Part shown: positions 23,936 through 34,870 of the stretch, piece after piece
Layout of the letters: each line of letters opens with the position of its first letter
Position numbering within the stretch: the stretch's first letter is position 1
From: Thamnaconus septentrionalis
Lineage: Eukaryota > Chordata > Actinopteri > Tetraodontiformes > Monacanthidae
Length of the DNA: 64,000 bases
Direction of reading: 5' to 3'
NCBI GenBank assembly: GCA_009823395.1
Contig: CM020519.1
Location: 2,550,001-2,614,000, forward strand
Program-made: the position numbers and the translations under genes
The notes under the pieces: model-generated
Told to the model about the DNA's origin: nothing
The model's input: the letters and a program-made list of their open reading frames with translations, nothing else
Databases searched by the model: none

Positions 23936-26900
23936 ATATATACACAGTGCGTAGCCTTTGTTTCGCCATCCCTTCCTCTCTCTTGCATGATACCATTCTT
24001 TTATTCATTCATCCACTCCTGAAAACAAACCAGCTGCTTTTCTTTGCTGCTTCTCGTCTCTCTGTTCTGCCTTTGTCTAGAAAATCCCTCTCACTCCTCT
24101 CACTATTTTTTCCACTTTAAACGCGCCAGCTTTACCTTTTCCACCCCTCCTCCTCCCCCCCACCTCCCAATCCACTCTGTTTCATTCCTTTCTTTTCTCC
24201 CGGGTGCTTATCAGCATTGTTCACATTTGCCTGCCTTTACTAGAGCAGTCAAGGTATTTGCATTTCAAATGAGAAAAAAAAAATCTACTTCTCTGACATG
24301 CAAATTAACGGATGTAAATTATGCATTTATAGCGGAGTGCTAACACAGCAGCAGCAGCAGCAGCAGCCAGAGACAGATGTGTTCAGACACAGTAGAAGGA
24401 GGCAGAAGGGAGGCTGGTAGAAGATACCAGCAGAATGGAGCTGTTTCACTCGCACAAAAACAGAAGGTGTTGGATCTATAACCAGTTTCCAGTGTCTTAA
24501 AGGGACAGTCCACCACTACAGTATTAATTAAAGTACAGCATAAATCACCGGAACTGAGAGTGGGAAGTGGAATCAACCTTGTTATGAGATTTCAAGAACG
24601 TAAAACAAACACAACTCATCTTCGATTTAACAAAGAAAAAATACCAAACATGCGTCTTTGTTAATTCCACTCACTGGCAATATATCCCATTTTAAATTGG
24701 GTGTATAATGGGTGTAAAATTATTTTTTATTCAAAGATTTTTAGTCCCACTTGGTGTGTGGAAATTGAAGACATCTAGATTGATAGATAGACTGATGAAT
24801 ACTTTATTTAATCTCCAAGAGAAATTTGCAGCAGCTCGACGAGATACAAAACTCTGTCCAAACTTCTGTCTTTTAGTTTTGTTCTCCTTTGTTGTAATTA
24901 AGCTGCGGCGTCAGAACAGGAAGTGATGCGGCAAACAGCAGGGAGGAAACAGCTGAAAGTGGGATGTGCTGATATTAGCGGTCCTCGCGCCCCCTTCCAC
25001 TCCGTTCCCGGGTGTTTGCGAGCCATAGAAGCGTCGGGAAGCCTCGGAGTTTGCTTCCTCTGCCATTCTCCTCCGTGACTCCACAGTGCCGACGTCAGTG
25101 GGGTCCAAATGGTTTTCCAACAATTAGCTTCCGCTAACTATCCGAGGCAGCGGCGTGTGAAATTAGCCGCCGCTGCCTGGAGTCTCGCTGTTTTTCTGTA
25201 CTATAAATAAACACAGGGCTTTCTGTTATTTCCCCCTGCGGAGTTGTTTCCACTTCAGCTCAAAGTGCCTTCACACCAGGAAACGAACCGGCTGATATTA
25301 AAGGAACCATATTGGGTGGAGTTCGCTTTCCCACCGCTTTCTAACAACAATCTCAACGTTTCTGTCATGTCAGTGGACTTTTTTTTTATGCCTGATTCAC
25401 TTTGTGTCAAAATACAACTGTTTGAGGAATTGGCCCTCTGTGACGTCACAAAGGGCGGTCTACCTCTCCCAGTTCAGTAACCCACATGAGCTGACGGGTG
25501 TTGACTCCGCCTTCTGACACCGCCCTTCTGTACAGGTGGTCCAAGGTCCAAAAAAAAAAAAAAAAAAGCCTCAGTTTTAGCAGGGAGCTGTAAACAGAGG
25601 GCTAAATACACAGATGTGTCGATAGTCAGGTGTCTGGAATGAAAAGATGTGACAATGAATCTTATGGCTGAATTTATTCGAGCACCTTGGTGTTTCCGTA
25701 ACATCTGTAGTGGCCCAGCTGCTACAGTGACCTTAGCTTTACTCCTATTAGCAGCATTATTTGGAATATTAAATCATCCTTATGCTCTCTGTGTGTAGGG
25801 TTCTGCTTCAAAAAATCTTCTTGAGGCCTGTCGGGAAGATTAGCGTATAAAAAAACAAACAAACATGTTTTTCACGAGGCTACGTGTTTATTGGCCGGCT
25901 AGCCAGGTCTTTATTTCTGAGCCCGGGACAAAAAGGTGTAGATGAATAAAATTTGCCTTTAGAGAGGGATTGTTTCTCCAAGTAAACCCCCCCCCCCCCT
26001 GCCCCCCACCCCTCACTTCCACCCTCCCCACTTTAAAAAGCCACTTTCTTCCGTTGAAACATTAAAATTAGATGATGCATCCAGTTGTTAAATATTTAAC
26101 CCACTCTGGCTGCTGCACACCAAGCACTCATGTAAAAGTTTAATGACGTATAAACTCAAAAGTCCCTTTCAACAGCCGAAGAATCGGCCTTGCTTGGCTC
26201 GTTCATTCACTGCGCTGAGTGATTCCCATTCTTTCAAAAACCGACAATAGAAAATCCTGAAACATGAAGTTTGTGTCTCTTTTGGTGTCGAGTGTCTTTA
26301 AGCTCATTGTGCCAATGTTAATCTCCATCATCCATCAGCCATAATAGCATCAAATCACAATCTTTGTTGCGCTCCACAGTAGCGGCTCCGAGTCTTTTCA
26401 TGCTCACCGGCTCTCTTTGTCTTTTTTTGTTTTTCAATACCCACACACCATCTGGTTGAGTCATTTTTCATGCGAGGAGGAGAAGGTGTCGCCGCCGAGG
26501 GATTGTGGGACTCTGGGAATGTGTGTTTGTGTCTGTTGACAGTATGTCTTTGTCTTCTCTGCTGCTCTCCACCCAAAATGTGTGACTGGCAGAGTTCTCC
26601 ATGGAACAGGTCTCATGTCATGTTGTGTATTTATGGTTGCCAAATAAGCTGCGTGATGCACACACGCTGTCAAAACGTTTTTTACAAACGTCGGCTCAGT
26701 TTAGGAAGACAGGATCCGGAAAAAGTCCGCCAGAGAGAAAATGAGCGTCTTCAAGCTGCTGACTGGGCGCCAGCGGGACACCTGACCCTTTCATTTCCAC
26801 TCCGAGAACATCGGCAATGTATTTCGTACGTACTAGCAAAGCACAGCTTCCTTCGATTGAGTGAGTCAGGGAGCCGCGGCCTCGTCTTCCCAGACGAAGC

Positions 26901-27276
26901 GCATTTCAACATTTTGCGCTAAGTTTCCCGTCAACATCCTGGAAAACAAACAAGGTAGAACTCTCCCCCCAGAACCTCCAGAATGTCCTGTCAGACGTCT
27001 CCTGCATTGGGATCCCAACAGTTTGCCATTTTTTTTTTTTTACGTCAAAAACGCGATATTAGCTTTATTTTTCTAAAGTCTTCCTCCGGCCTCCCGCTGT
27101 GTTTCTCCCAGGCCCTGAGCGACGGCGGCCTCCACCAGATCACCACGGAGATCGAGGAGGCCAAGCCCTTCTACTACGCTGAAGATTACCACCAGCAGTA
27201 CCTGCAGAAGAACCCCGACGGTTACTGCGGCCTGAAAGGAACAGGAGTCTCCTGTCCACTCAGACTGAAGAACTAA
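10354..27276 (+). CDS. msra: Peptide methionine (S)-S-oxide reductase A, 233 aa, six exons
   Basis: Exons: 10354-10489, 17777-17845, 18300-18419, 21179-21283, 21445-21551 and 27112-27276 (TAA); total 702 nt, in frame throughout. The enzyme reduces methionine-S-sulfoxide in free and protein-bound form using thioredoxin. The catalytic motif GCFWGAE is at residues 71-77 (nucleophile C72). The fold core [16 protein letters not shown], the [12 protein letters not shown] segment and the resolving cysteines C218 and C227 in [12 protein letters not shown] are all present. Length is close to the 235-residue human protein. The first 18 residues are Arg/Ser-rich without acids, fitting a mitochondrial presequence. 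A second in-frame ATG at 10408 (MGSMANK) corresponds to the start of the mammalian cytosolic form. An in-frame TTG further upstream (10294) is not a likely start. Intron lengths: 7.3, 0.45, 2.8, 0.16 and 5.6 kb. Confidence 0.97.
13317..13385. repeat. Long imperfect palindrome, MITE-like
   Basis: A perfect 14-bp inverted repeat TAGGCACCTTATCT (13332-13345) / AGATAAGGTGCCTA (13356-13369) surrounds a 10-base A/T-rich loop. Outer arms GGATAAAATT and AATTTTTTTTATCC extend it with mismatches. Such palindromes are typical of miniature inverted-repeat transposons. Confidence 0.65.
14120..14362. repeat. Probable dispersed repeat with internal similarity
   Basis: Two related segments, GTGTTTCCATGGCACTTTTG (from about 14187) and GTGTTTCCATCACCAGTTTT (from about 14300), each run into a TTGCGATA/TTGCGACA word. 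The block ends in GTCATGGAAACGCAG. The arrangement and wording match what I recall of a common fish repeat, but I cannot name the family. Confidence 0.5.
16046..16200. mobile_element. LINE 3'-tail-like repeat, copy a
   Basis: ACTTTTATTTGATCCCACAG followed by GAAATTTGCATAATTACAGC, then an A/T-rich tail. The second word is repeated exactly at about 52026-52045. The TTTATTTGATCCC wording is the complement of the 3' end typical of several teleost LINE families. Confidence 0.6.
17444..17532. repeat. Compound (GT)n(GA)n microsatellite
   Basis: About 32 GT units pass directly into about 12 GA units, 245 bp before msra exon 2. Confidence 0.97.
21422..21444 (+). promoter_or_regulatory. msra: (GT)n-type splice acceptor of msra exon 5
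   Basis: The run of GT dinucleotides that begins at about 21413 ends only five bases before exon 5 (TCCAG then the exon). As in ift172 at 1283-1312, it takes the place of the polypyrimidine tract, inside a 161-bp intron. Confidence 0.6.
22041..22068. repeat. (CCG)n trinucleotide repeat
   Basis: About nine CCG units in msra intron 5. Confidence 0.95.
23035..23118. repeat. (GA)n microsatellite, ~41 units
   Basis: Uninterrupted GA dinucleotides in msra intron 5, preceded by a (TG)n run that ends at about 23028. Confidence 0.97.
24778..24835. mobile_element. LINE 3'-tail-like repeat, copy b
   Basis: GATAGATAGACTGATGAATA, then CTTTATTTAATCTCCAAGAG and AAATTTGCAG. The wording parallels the copies near 16046 and 51996. 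Confidence 0.5.
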
Positions 27277-27545
27277 AGGATGGTGGCCGTCAAGCTAACC
27301 TCCAAATGGGCTTCAGCCAAAAATGTCGTGGCGTTTTGTTTTTGCTTTTAAAAAAAAGCATCTGAAAGGTTTTACAGGAAACAAGGTCGGTGGAAGGGAT
27401 TTTATCCTTGGCTTTTTAGCGCATGATTAATATCAGTCTATGCAGAACGTTTGACCTGAATTCTAAAAAAAAAAAAAAGAAATCTAAATGTAGCTTGTTT
27501 TAAATATACATGAGAGCAGATGGTATACAGCTGTTTGCCATTAAA

Positions 27546-27551
27546 AATAAA
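27546..27551 (+). terminator. msra: Proximal AATAAA of msra
   Basis: Canonical hexamer 270 bp after the stop codon. Confidence 0.5.
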
Positions 27552-27696
27552 TCATCAGATAAATGTAAAGGAAGTAAAATTAGCATTTTCTTTCCAAAAT
27601 GCCAAAATTTAGTACACACCTGGAGAAGAAGTGTCTTCCGTGACTCCTCAGCACTTAACTGTGGCCATCGATTGCCATTAACATGCACTTAACACG

Positions 27697-27776
27697 CTTC
27701 TTCTCTTCTTCTTCTTCTTCTTCTTCTTCTTCTTCTTCTTCTTCTTCTTCTTCTTCTTCTTCTTCGTCTTCTTCTT
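27697..27776. repeat. (CTT)n trinucleotide repeat
   Basis: About 25 CTT/TTC units with one G interruption (TTCGTC near 27765). On the other strand it would read as a poly-Glu frame, but nothing supports that as coding. Confidence 0.95.
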
Positions 27777-27895
27777 CAGTTAATCTTGAAGACTGTTGTG
27801 TGTGTTTTTTTTTTTTAAACTGCAGTTTCATTTCTGTGTGATCTTGTTTGACCTTTGTGCTGTTCCTGCTTTGCGGCAGAGAGACAAAAAGCATT

Positions 27896-27901
27896 AATAA
27901 A
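27896..27901 (+). terminator. msra: Distal AATAAA of msra
   Basis: Canonical hexamer followed by GT-containing sequence (TTTTCAGTGTCTGC). Confidence 0.45.
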
Positions 27902-27915
27902 AAGCCTCTGAAACA

Positions 27916-28225
27916 TTTTCAGTGTCTGCAAAGTTTTGCTTATTTCCATCCCATCTCGAGTCTCTGTGGTCTGAGGAAACCGCCGTGGGTGTCGCCGACG
28001 ACTCGCTACACACTGGCAAGTTTTAATCAATGTTGCTCTAAGAAAATCTTTTGATGCTGAAATGTTCTACTTGTGTGTCAAGTATTGACTTGAACTAATG
28101 TGTTTGCTATGCACATGGACAAAAATCTCTCTTTTAATAGCTGGATACATTTTTTTTTTCCCACACTGAAGAATATGCAAATGACAGAATTTTGCTTGGG
28201 AAACATTAATATGTTTGGGTGGAGT

Positions 28226-28270
<45 letters not shown>

Positions 28271-28369
28271 TGAGAGAAAGATTTTGGATGACCTCCTTCC
28301 TTTGATCTTCGCCTGCAGCAGTTGTTGCAGTGTGTGTTTCATCTGTCATTGCTGCTAATCTTCACGCTT

Positions 28370-28406
<37 letters not shown>

Positions 28407-30776
28407 GATACAGTGCATGTGTGTTTTGATAGCAGACCTTGAAAAAAAAACCCCAACACCAAGCAGGGAGAGTAGAGGAGGAGACGGCAGGGTGCCGACT
28501 TGGATTTGTGCTGCATTGGATCACCTCCACGGTTCTGGCTGGAGGAGCGTCTCTGCTGCTGTCAGTCAAACCACACCAATCAGAAGCAAACTGTCGGAAG
28601 AAATGGGCTTTTTTTTTTTTTTTTTTTTAATCCAAATACATTTATTAGATTCAATGTGAAATTCCACCATTGGTCAAAGAAATGGACTGATTTCATTACC
28701 TCGCGTTCTGGGGAAATTACAGTGGATGAGTGGTTAACCCCAGAGTTGAATACATTGTTCCGGGATCAGCCAGACTTAGTTGAATCAAATCATTTTAACA
28801 GAATTTGGCCTTCTTGCCAGTCTGTCTGATGTCTAGAAAGATATGAAAATCACCAGAAATGACCACACCTTACGAGAATACTGGCTAGCTATGTCATTAC
28901 CATTCTGGAGAATTTATTGTGTTATAGAGTTTTTATGTTTCAGGGCATTGGAATCTTGCAAGTATTTTGACCTTTTAGTTACCAAAGGGGTGAAAAGCAC
29001 GTGTTCAGGTTTGGGGTTTAGGCCCTAAACCAATTTCTGCTCCTCAATTAAAGTTGTTTTCTACCTATGGGATTCTGCTGCCATCATGTGGTCGGCTTGG
29101 AGTAGGGAATTTATTTTTGAATTGCCCTGAAGCGAGCCGAGGAATTTTGGAGCAGCAGCAGCAGCAACAGTTTGGAATGTCAAAGTGGGGTCAGCTCAGG
29201 CGGCTGCTGCACTTTCACCGTCTTCTGCAGGCGTCAATCAACAATTCCCACCGGTCTGTACGATTGCGGCTTTCCTGAGTTTATCACCGAGTCATCTTCA
29301 AATTAAAATTTTAACATGCTTATGGATGTGTCAGAGGCTGCAGAGCCACAACTCTGTGTTGGTTTCGTTTGGCGTCATAGCCAAAAGGTTTGTCGATTTT
29401 GTTGCCCTGTTGCCGCTTGTCATCTTGTGGACTTTGTGTCAACTTTCCAGCCGTAGCACCCACAGCCCGTTTAGAGGAAACAGCTTATCTCAGTTCCAAG
29501 TGGTGCTTTTTCACCTTGCGCAATTTGCGCTTTATCAGTGGGCTTCATCATCTTGTCACGTCTTTCAATTTTGTTTTTCACATTTTAGATCTGTGCGCTG
29601 CTTATTTACAGCGGCGCAACACAAAGAATATCAGTCAGCACGTATGACAGGAAAATAATTGGTAAGTATTTTTATCAACGTTGTAAAAACATAGTAAAAG
29701 GTTACATCATGTGCTCTGTTGGTGGGAGAGCTCCAGCTTTCTGGCACCCGCTGAGGTTTGGCTCCTTTGCAGCAGCAGTTGCTGCTCTTAAAACTGCAGA
29801 ATGTCGACGGGCCAGTTTGTCGCGATTGTGCAAGTGTCACCGCTAGTGTGTGAGTGTGTGTGCCTGTGCATGTTAGTTGGCGTGCCAGGGGAAGTCGGCC
29901 AGGGAAACAGACTCACAAATCCTGCAAGGATGATGAGTGGCGAGAGACGGAGAAAGGAAACAACAGGAATAAATCACATGGGTTGGTGCGCTGGGGCGGT
30001 TAAACCCAGATTGGAACTGCTTTGACTGGTTTCCTGGTTCCGATGAACCCATGACGCCATTGGCAAACTGACGCCAAGGGCCTGGGGTTGCGTTCGGGGG
30101 TGGGGATGTCATGAAAGTGACAACAGAATGCAGCAAAAATCTGAATTTACTGACAACATGTTATGAATTTGGGCCTCTGAGGAAGAAGTCTGCGGTTTCG
30201 ATTCCCGGACTTGGAGCCTGGAGTCTCTGTGGGGCTAGCAGGTTCTCCCAGAGTCTGTGTCTTCTCTTCAGGCGCTCTGACTTCCCACACAGTGCACCGA
30301 TTGGCTTGGAATTGTCTGTTTCCGTTTTACTTTTGTTTCGTGATAAATCACACCTGTGGAAGTCAGGCAGTCGTCGTGTGTCGTTACGGAGGTTTTTTTT
30401 ACCTTTTCACTCGGCGTTATTGGAATGGAATGCATTCAAATTTGATTATTCAGCATTTTTTTTTTTTGTTATTTACAAATGGATAATAAACAAACTAAGA
30501 AAAAAACAACCCCTCAGTTCCTCTGAGGCTGTTCAGTCTGGACCAACCAGAGCAGAACTTTGGCCCCAGTGTGAGGATTCCCACACAAGATAAACTCAGC
30601 GAGGAAGCTGTTGTCATGTCACGTCGGGCCTCTCTGATGTGCGCGTGTGATGGAAATTCTCAGTATTGCTGCACCAAAGAGTTTGAAGGAAGCCTGAAAA
30701 TAGCCTGGAACAGATGTTTTTCATCCTGTACCTCAATAAATAGCATTCGCTCCCTCTTCCAGTGGGCGAAAGAGAT
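27916..30776. other. Intergenic, msra to GPCR copy 1
   Basis: TG tracts at 28230-28268 and 28370-28404 and a T-run at 28609-28628. No family-level similarity could be recognised in the rest, including the unique stretch at 28660-29040, which has short open frames I cannot match to anything. The receptor 3' UTR (minus strand) must occupy part of the right end. Confidence 0.5.
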
Positions 30777-33436
30777 TCATTTCTCTAAGATGGGCAAGGA
30801 GAGGTTCCTGGCTCCAGACGTGGTGGTGGTGTTGTTGTTGGTGGTGGTGGTGGTCGTTCCGAGGCCAAAGTCGGTCTTGAGCAGCCTCTCCTTAAGGAAG
30901 CCAGGGCAGAACGACGTGATGTAGGCGTCCTTGAAGCCCGAGTTGCAGAAGCAGTAGACCAGTGGATCCAGCAGGCAGTCCATGTAGGACAGGACCATCA
31001 GGCTGTCGTAGACTTGCACCGCCACGTCCTCCGCCCCCTGCCACTTCCGTAGCCGCACGCTCAGCAGCACCGCCCTGGCGATGGCGCACGGCAGGAAGCA
31101 GATGGAGAAGACCACCACCACCGACATGACCACGCACATGGCCCGCCGCAGCTTGGCCTTCTCGCCCACCGTCTTCTTGCGCAGGCGGTTGACGATGCGC
31201 ACGGTGCAGTAGACCAGGATGATGAAAGGGATGACGATCTGGCCGAAGAAGACCAGCTTGGAGAGAGAAGGGGTGGGGCAGAGGTAGGAGTGAGTGGGAC
31301 AACCACCCAGGAGAGTTATCAGAGCTGCACGAAAACAAATGGCCTTCATGCACGAAGAAGACCGAGAACAAAGATCATATCTTCGTCCATTTCTCAAACT
31401 CTTTACTTTGGAATTTAAGAAGAACTCGACATGATCTGTTGAAGAGACAATTCCTGTTCTGCTTCTTGAACTGATGGGTTAAAAAGAAAAACCCTCAGCG
31501 GCCAAATAAGCCGTAGCTGAAGAAATGGTGCTAGTAAAAGGAGCATTTCCACTTCGGGTAAATGGCAAAGTGGCACAACTTGAGGCAACACAGCCCCTGT
31601 CAAACTGATTTGGGCTAAATGGAAGCGTACGATTTGGAACGCAGCTTGTGGTCAGAAGCACTTCTTCTTCTTGAGAGGATCTTCAAGAGAGGATTAGGCC
31701 ACCTGGAAGTCGTCACTTCCCTGAGGGGAACGGATGACTTCTAAGCCTCATTAACGAAACAATCATCTCGCTGCCGGGAGAAAATGAACACGACGTGCAA
31801 GAGGAGGTTTGCCTCAAACTGCTTTGTGAAGCTAAAAACATTGCCACAAGTAAGAGGAGGCAAAAAAGAAACTCGAGGCTCTGCAGGTGCAAATCTGGCG
31901 TTGAGGGGAAAAAAGAAGAAGAAGAAGGAGGAGAAGAAGCGACTCACCTCTCGGAATGTGTCCGTCACGTCGTGCAAGTAGGTCTCCACCACCCGGCCGT
32001 GGCTGTTGCAGCACTCGAAGGTCCAGACCATGGTGGGGATGGTGAGGGGCAGCAGCAGGAGCCAGATGACGATGGAGATCTGAGGGTCTTCTTCAGGATC
32101 TTGACAAAGTTCCTCCGGCCCAGGTGCACCACGTTGAAATAGCGGTCGATGGACAGCGTGATGAGGAAGGCGATGCTGGCGCCCCGGTTGAGGAAGAGCA
32201 TGAAGAGCATGGTCTTGCAGGCCACGTCGTCGTTGCTGCGCCGCAGCTGGTGGCGGTAGTGGTCGGCTTTGAAGGGGAGGCAGGCCACCAGCAGGAAGTC
32301 GGCCACCACGATGTTGAAGAGGAAGATGCTCTTGTTCTTCCAGAACTTGAACCTGCGGGGAGGAAGTGCACGGGGCAGGACGGTCACGTAGGCTCAGTTC
32401 CCCATCAGGACCGACTTTTTGGTCCCTTTTTTCCTGAGGTGACCCCCGAGTGTCAGATAGGATCGCCAAGCGTGCTTGAACTCTATTTACTGTTTACTAG
32501 ACTAAAACACACACGTGACTCCCTTAAGGTTCATCAAACACGGACTCGTTCTCTCTCTTGCTGTGCGAAAGAGCAGTTTTCACCGTGTTAATCGTTCACC
32601 GCGGCATTTCTAAGTGTTCCCTCTCTAAGTGTTTCCTCCGCCTCCTTGCTTTCATCCACTGCGGCTCGATGACTCAGAGACTGAAACTTCACTGAGAGGC
32701 AACCGCTTTTTGGCAGAGTTTCAAACCTGTGGTGTGTTTCAGCGGCCAAACCCACCCCTCCAACCCCAGAAAAGCCACCGCTCCACTTCCCCCCCCTGCT
32801 CATCCTTCCTCACCAAAGCCCAGGCAGTTTTCTGTTTACGCAGCCGCAAAGATAACAAATCTGGACGCTTAAGTGAGCTCTGCTACAGTTTCTACAGTTT
32901 ACATTGTCGCCGTGACTCACGGCGCAGAGTGAAAAATTTACCCCGGCGGATCATCCATTGACTCAGGACTCAGCTGCAATCAGTAACAGCGGTCTGAACA
33001 TTTTTGGCATCCAGCGCTTCTTCTCCACGACACACACCTGACTCACCCAGGGGATTAAAACGGAACACGCCTGCATCTCCACTCATACGTGACCTCATGT
33101 GCAGTTCTCCCTTCATTCTGAATCACTCACAAAGGCTGAATCACGCTGAGTTCCCATCAGCTGATGAGCCGTGCAATCAAGAAGTTTGACATCGCAAAGA
33201 CATTTGTGTACCAAAGTCGTGTATTTTCTTGCCCCCCTTTCTGCTCCGATTCACTGCTCATCGGGTTGCGTGCGCTCGTACCTGAAGATGAAGATGTAGA
33301 GGACCGACAGGTTGAGGGGGAGACCCAGCATGAACTGCACCACCATCACCCAGGAGAGGATCTCGTACGTGAGCGGGTCCGGGGTTTTGCAGTGGTCAAT
33401 GGTGGAGTTGGTCGACATGTTTGCTTGGCTGGGCAT
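30777..33436 (-). pseudogene. HCAR/OXER1/GPR31-type class A GPCR, frameshifted copy
   Basis: Exons (minus strand): 33436-33282, 32352-31948 and 31256-30777 (TGA), with good GT-AG borders. The predicted receptor is about 346 aa if the frame is kept. Features: N-terminal sequons around N6 and N10; TM2 with ADFLLVACLP; disulfide C97; LNR motif in TM3 (R108), the arginine that anchors carboxylate ligands in HCAR2; DRY at 121-123; CFLPC in TM6; DPLVY in TM7; an Asn/Thr-rich tail. Exon 2 carries a one-base deletion at about 32082-32088 relative to the paralogue at 43494, after the LKK codons. The frame before it runs into LRSPSSS, while the downstream frame resumes with PQISIVIWLLLLPLT. Everything else is intact, so this is either a very young pseudogene or a sequencing or assembly error. 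The family senses small carboxylic or oxo-fatty acids through Gi; the ligand here is unknown. Confidence 0.8.
31948..32352 (-). other. Exon 2 of GPCR copy 1 carrying the frameshift
   Basis: 405 nt where the flanking phases require a multiple of three plus one (406). On the plus strand the copy reads GAGATCTGAGGGTCTTCTTC, where the paralogue reads GAGATCTGCGGCGACTTCTT. One base is missing just after GAGATCTG. The exon ends in codon GAG before a perfect GTGAGT donor. Confidence 0.85.
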
Positions 33437-34375
33437 AGCACTGCTTCCAGCACGCAGTCAGAAGTCACACACTCGAGTCCTCCAAACCCCCGGGGCTGCA
33501 GCAGCTGAGGGTCGGGATCCGTTTCCAAGCAGGCGGCGCAGAGTTGCTCTACCTCTGACCCAGAATCTCCTCTCCTACTCCTCCGCCGCCTGCTCCTCCG
33601 ATTCTTCCTTTTCTCGCCGGGATCCGTCAAATTCAACAGTTGCCTTCTGAGAGGCTTACCGTGATCCCGGTATTCCGTCAGGACTCAGCTGGGCCCCGGG
33701 GGGGGACATGACATGTTGAGGAAACACAAGTTGGAGAACGCTGAGGGGGAAACATAGGAGAGAAAGAAAAGGAGAAAAAAAAAAAAGTCACGCACAGCGG
33801 TAAAAAATGGGGAAGAGAGAAAACACCCTCCGCCCAGAGAGTCTGTCAGCGCTGGTGGTGCTGCGCTGCGAGCAGCTCTGAGCGCTTCAGAGGGGAAGAA
33901 TTTATAATCAGCTGGAGGTGTGGTTTAAACAGAGGGCGCTCGTCCCAGTCAGTGCGATAAGATGCTTGTGCTCGAGCGGGTGCTGTTTTTTTTTTTTTCT
34001 TTACGCAAGCAGCTCGGGCTTCCGCAGGGGCTCCATTGAGACGGCGGGCTGGGTGCAGTGGGTGCGGTGACCTCAGCGGTCCGTCTGGCTGAAGGTGACG
34101 TGACGTGGACGGGAGAACCGGCAGGTCAAGGTGATTCCCGGGCCGAGGGTGAAGAAGAGAAACCGCTGTGAAATTCCTCAGGTGGTTGCACCGTTGAAAA
34201 GCTGTCGTGCCTGCACATGCCTGGCGTGGTGCGTGGATGAGGTGATGTGAAGCAGAAAAACATCGACGTCTGGGCCAGTGGGGGTGGGGTGGGGGGACTC
34301 GCAGGTTCAGGACGGTGTAGGATCTGAATTATGAAGGTCACAAGTGCGCTCGATCAGCTGCTTCCTGTCGATGAA
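33437..34375 (-). other. 5' region of GPCR copy 1 and intergenic
   Basis: Upstream sequence of the receptor on its own strand. A TTTATAA word at about 33900-33906 lies 465 bp before the ATG and could be a TATA-like element. No upstream coding exon was recognised. Further right are GC-rich stretches without identifiable content. Confidence 0.35.
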
Positions 34376-34870
34376 AACCAGTGTTGTCGTCAAGACCGCA
34401 CCAACCGAGACCAAGACATTATCAAGACTAGAGAGTATCGAGATCGAGACAAGACATTCGAGGTTCCAGACCAAGACCAAGACTTTATTTATCAAAGAAA
34501 AATCATAACAAAACAGAAGAAAATGACCAGTATCTTTTTTTTTTAAATCCAAGTTTCTAAATGGAACAGCAACATCTCTTTTCAGCAAGGTGTCTTTTAA
34601 TCATTTTCTTGAACATTTTCTGCTTTGTCAACCATGTTGAAGCATTTTCAAAAAAACAGCTTTGCGTTATCAAAAATCAAATTTGCTAGGAATAAGGGGG
34701 CAGGGCGTCACTCTGGGTGTCACAGAGTGTGAAACAGCAGCAGCTGGATTCTTTTCCATTATTATTGTCATTGCAGTGTTGGCTGAGTCTCCACTGTTCT
34801 GGATCAAAAATCCCCAGTCCGTCCAGTCCGAGGCCGAGACCAGACCCAGTAAAAATGACGTAAAACATTC
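34376..34870 (-). repeat. Dispersed 'GGTCTTGGTCTCG' repeat, copy 2
   Basis: Read on the minus strand it starts with CATTTTTACTGGGTCT and GGACTGGACGGACTGGGG, matching ~100 bp of the copy at 1926-2125. It ends in a region of GTCTTGGTCTTGGTCTGG/GTCTTGATAATGTCTTGGTC words (34376-34500 on the plus strand). This copy is longer and may show both ends of the element. Confidence 0.7.

Larger units (their letters stand above)
21552..27111 (+). other. msra: msra intron 5
   Basis: A 5.6-kb intron with a (CCG)n run at 22041-22068, a very long (GA)n at 23035-23118, CA tracts at 23245-23295, 23779-23813 and 23910-23935, a LINE-tail-like segment at 24778-24835, and a CTCF-like motif at 22727-22740. Around 24240-24335 there is unique sequence with two octamer-like words (ATTTGCAT, ATGCAAAT). 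Nothing coding was recognised. Confidence 0.55.
27277..27915 (+). other. msra: 3' UTR of msra
   Basis: Sequence after the TAA, with two possible polyadenylation hexamers (AATAAA at 27546-27551 and 27896-27901). A long (CTT)n tract at 27697-27776 sits between them, so use of the distal site would place it inside the transcript. Confidence 0.5.

Noticed and set aside
27655..27894. Poly-Glu open frame on the minus strand
   Set aside because: Arises from the (CTT)n repeat in the msra 3' UTR.
28660..29040. Short open frames that looked like retroelement fragments
   Set aside because: I could not match the translations to reverse transcriptase, endonuclease or transposase motifs, so no call is made.
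32124..32591. Plus-strand open frame over GPCR copy 1, exon 2
   Set aside because: Same antisense effect. The minus strand has DRY and LNR motifs and splice sites.
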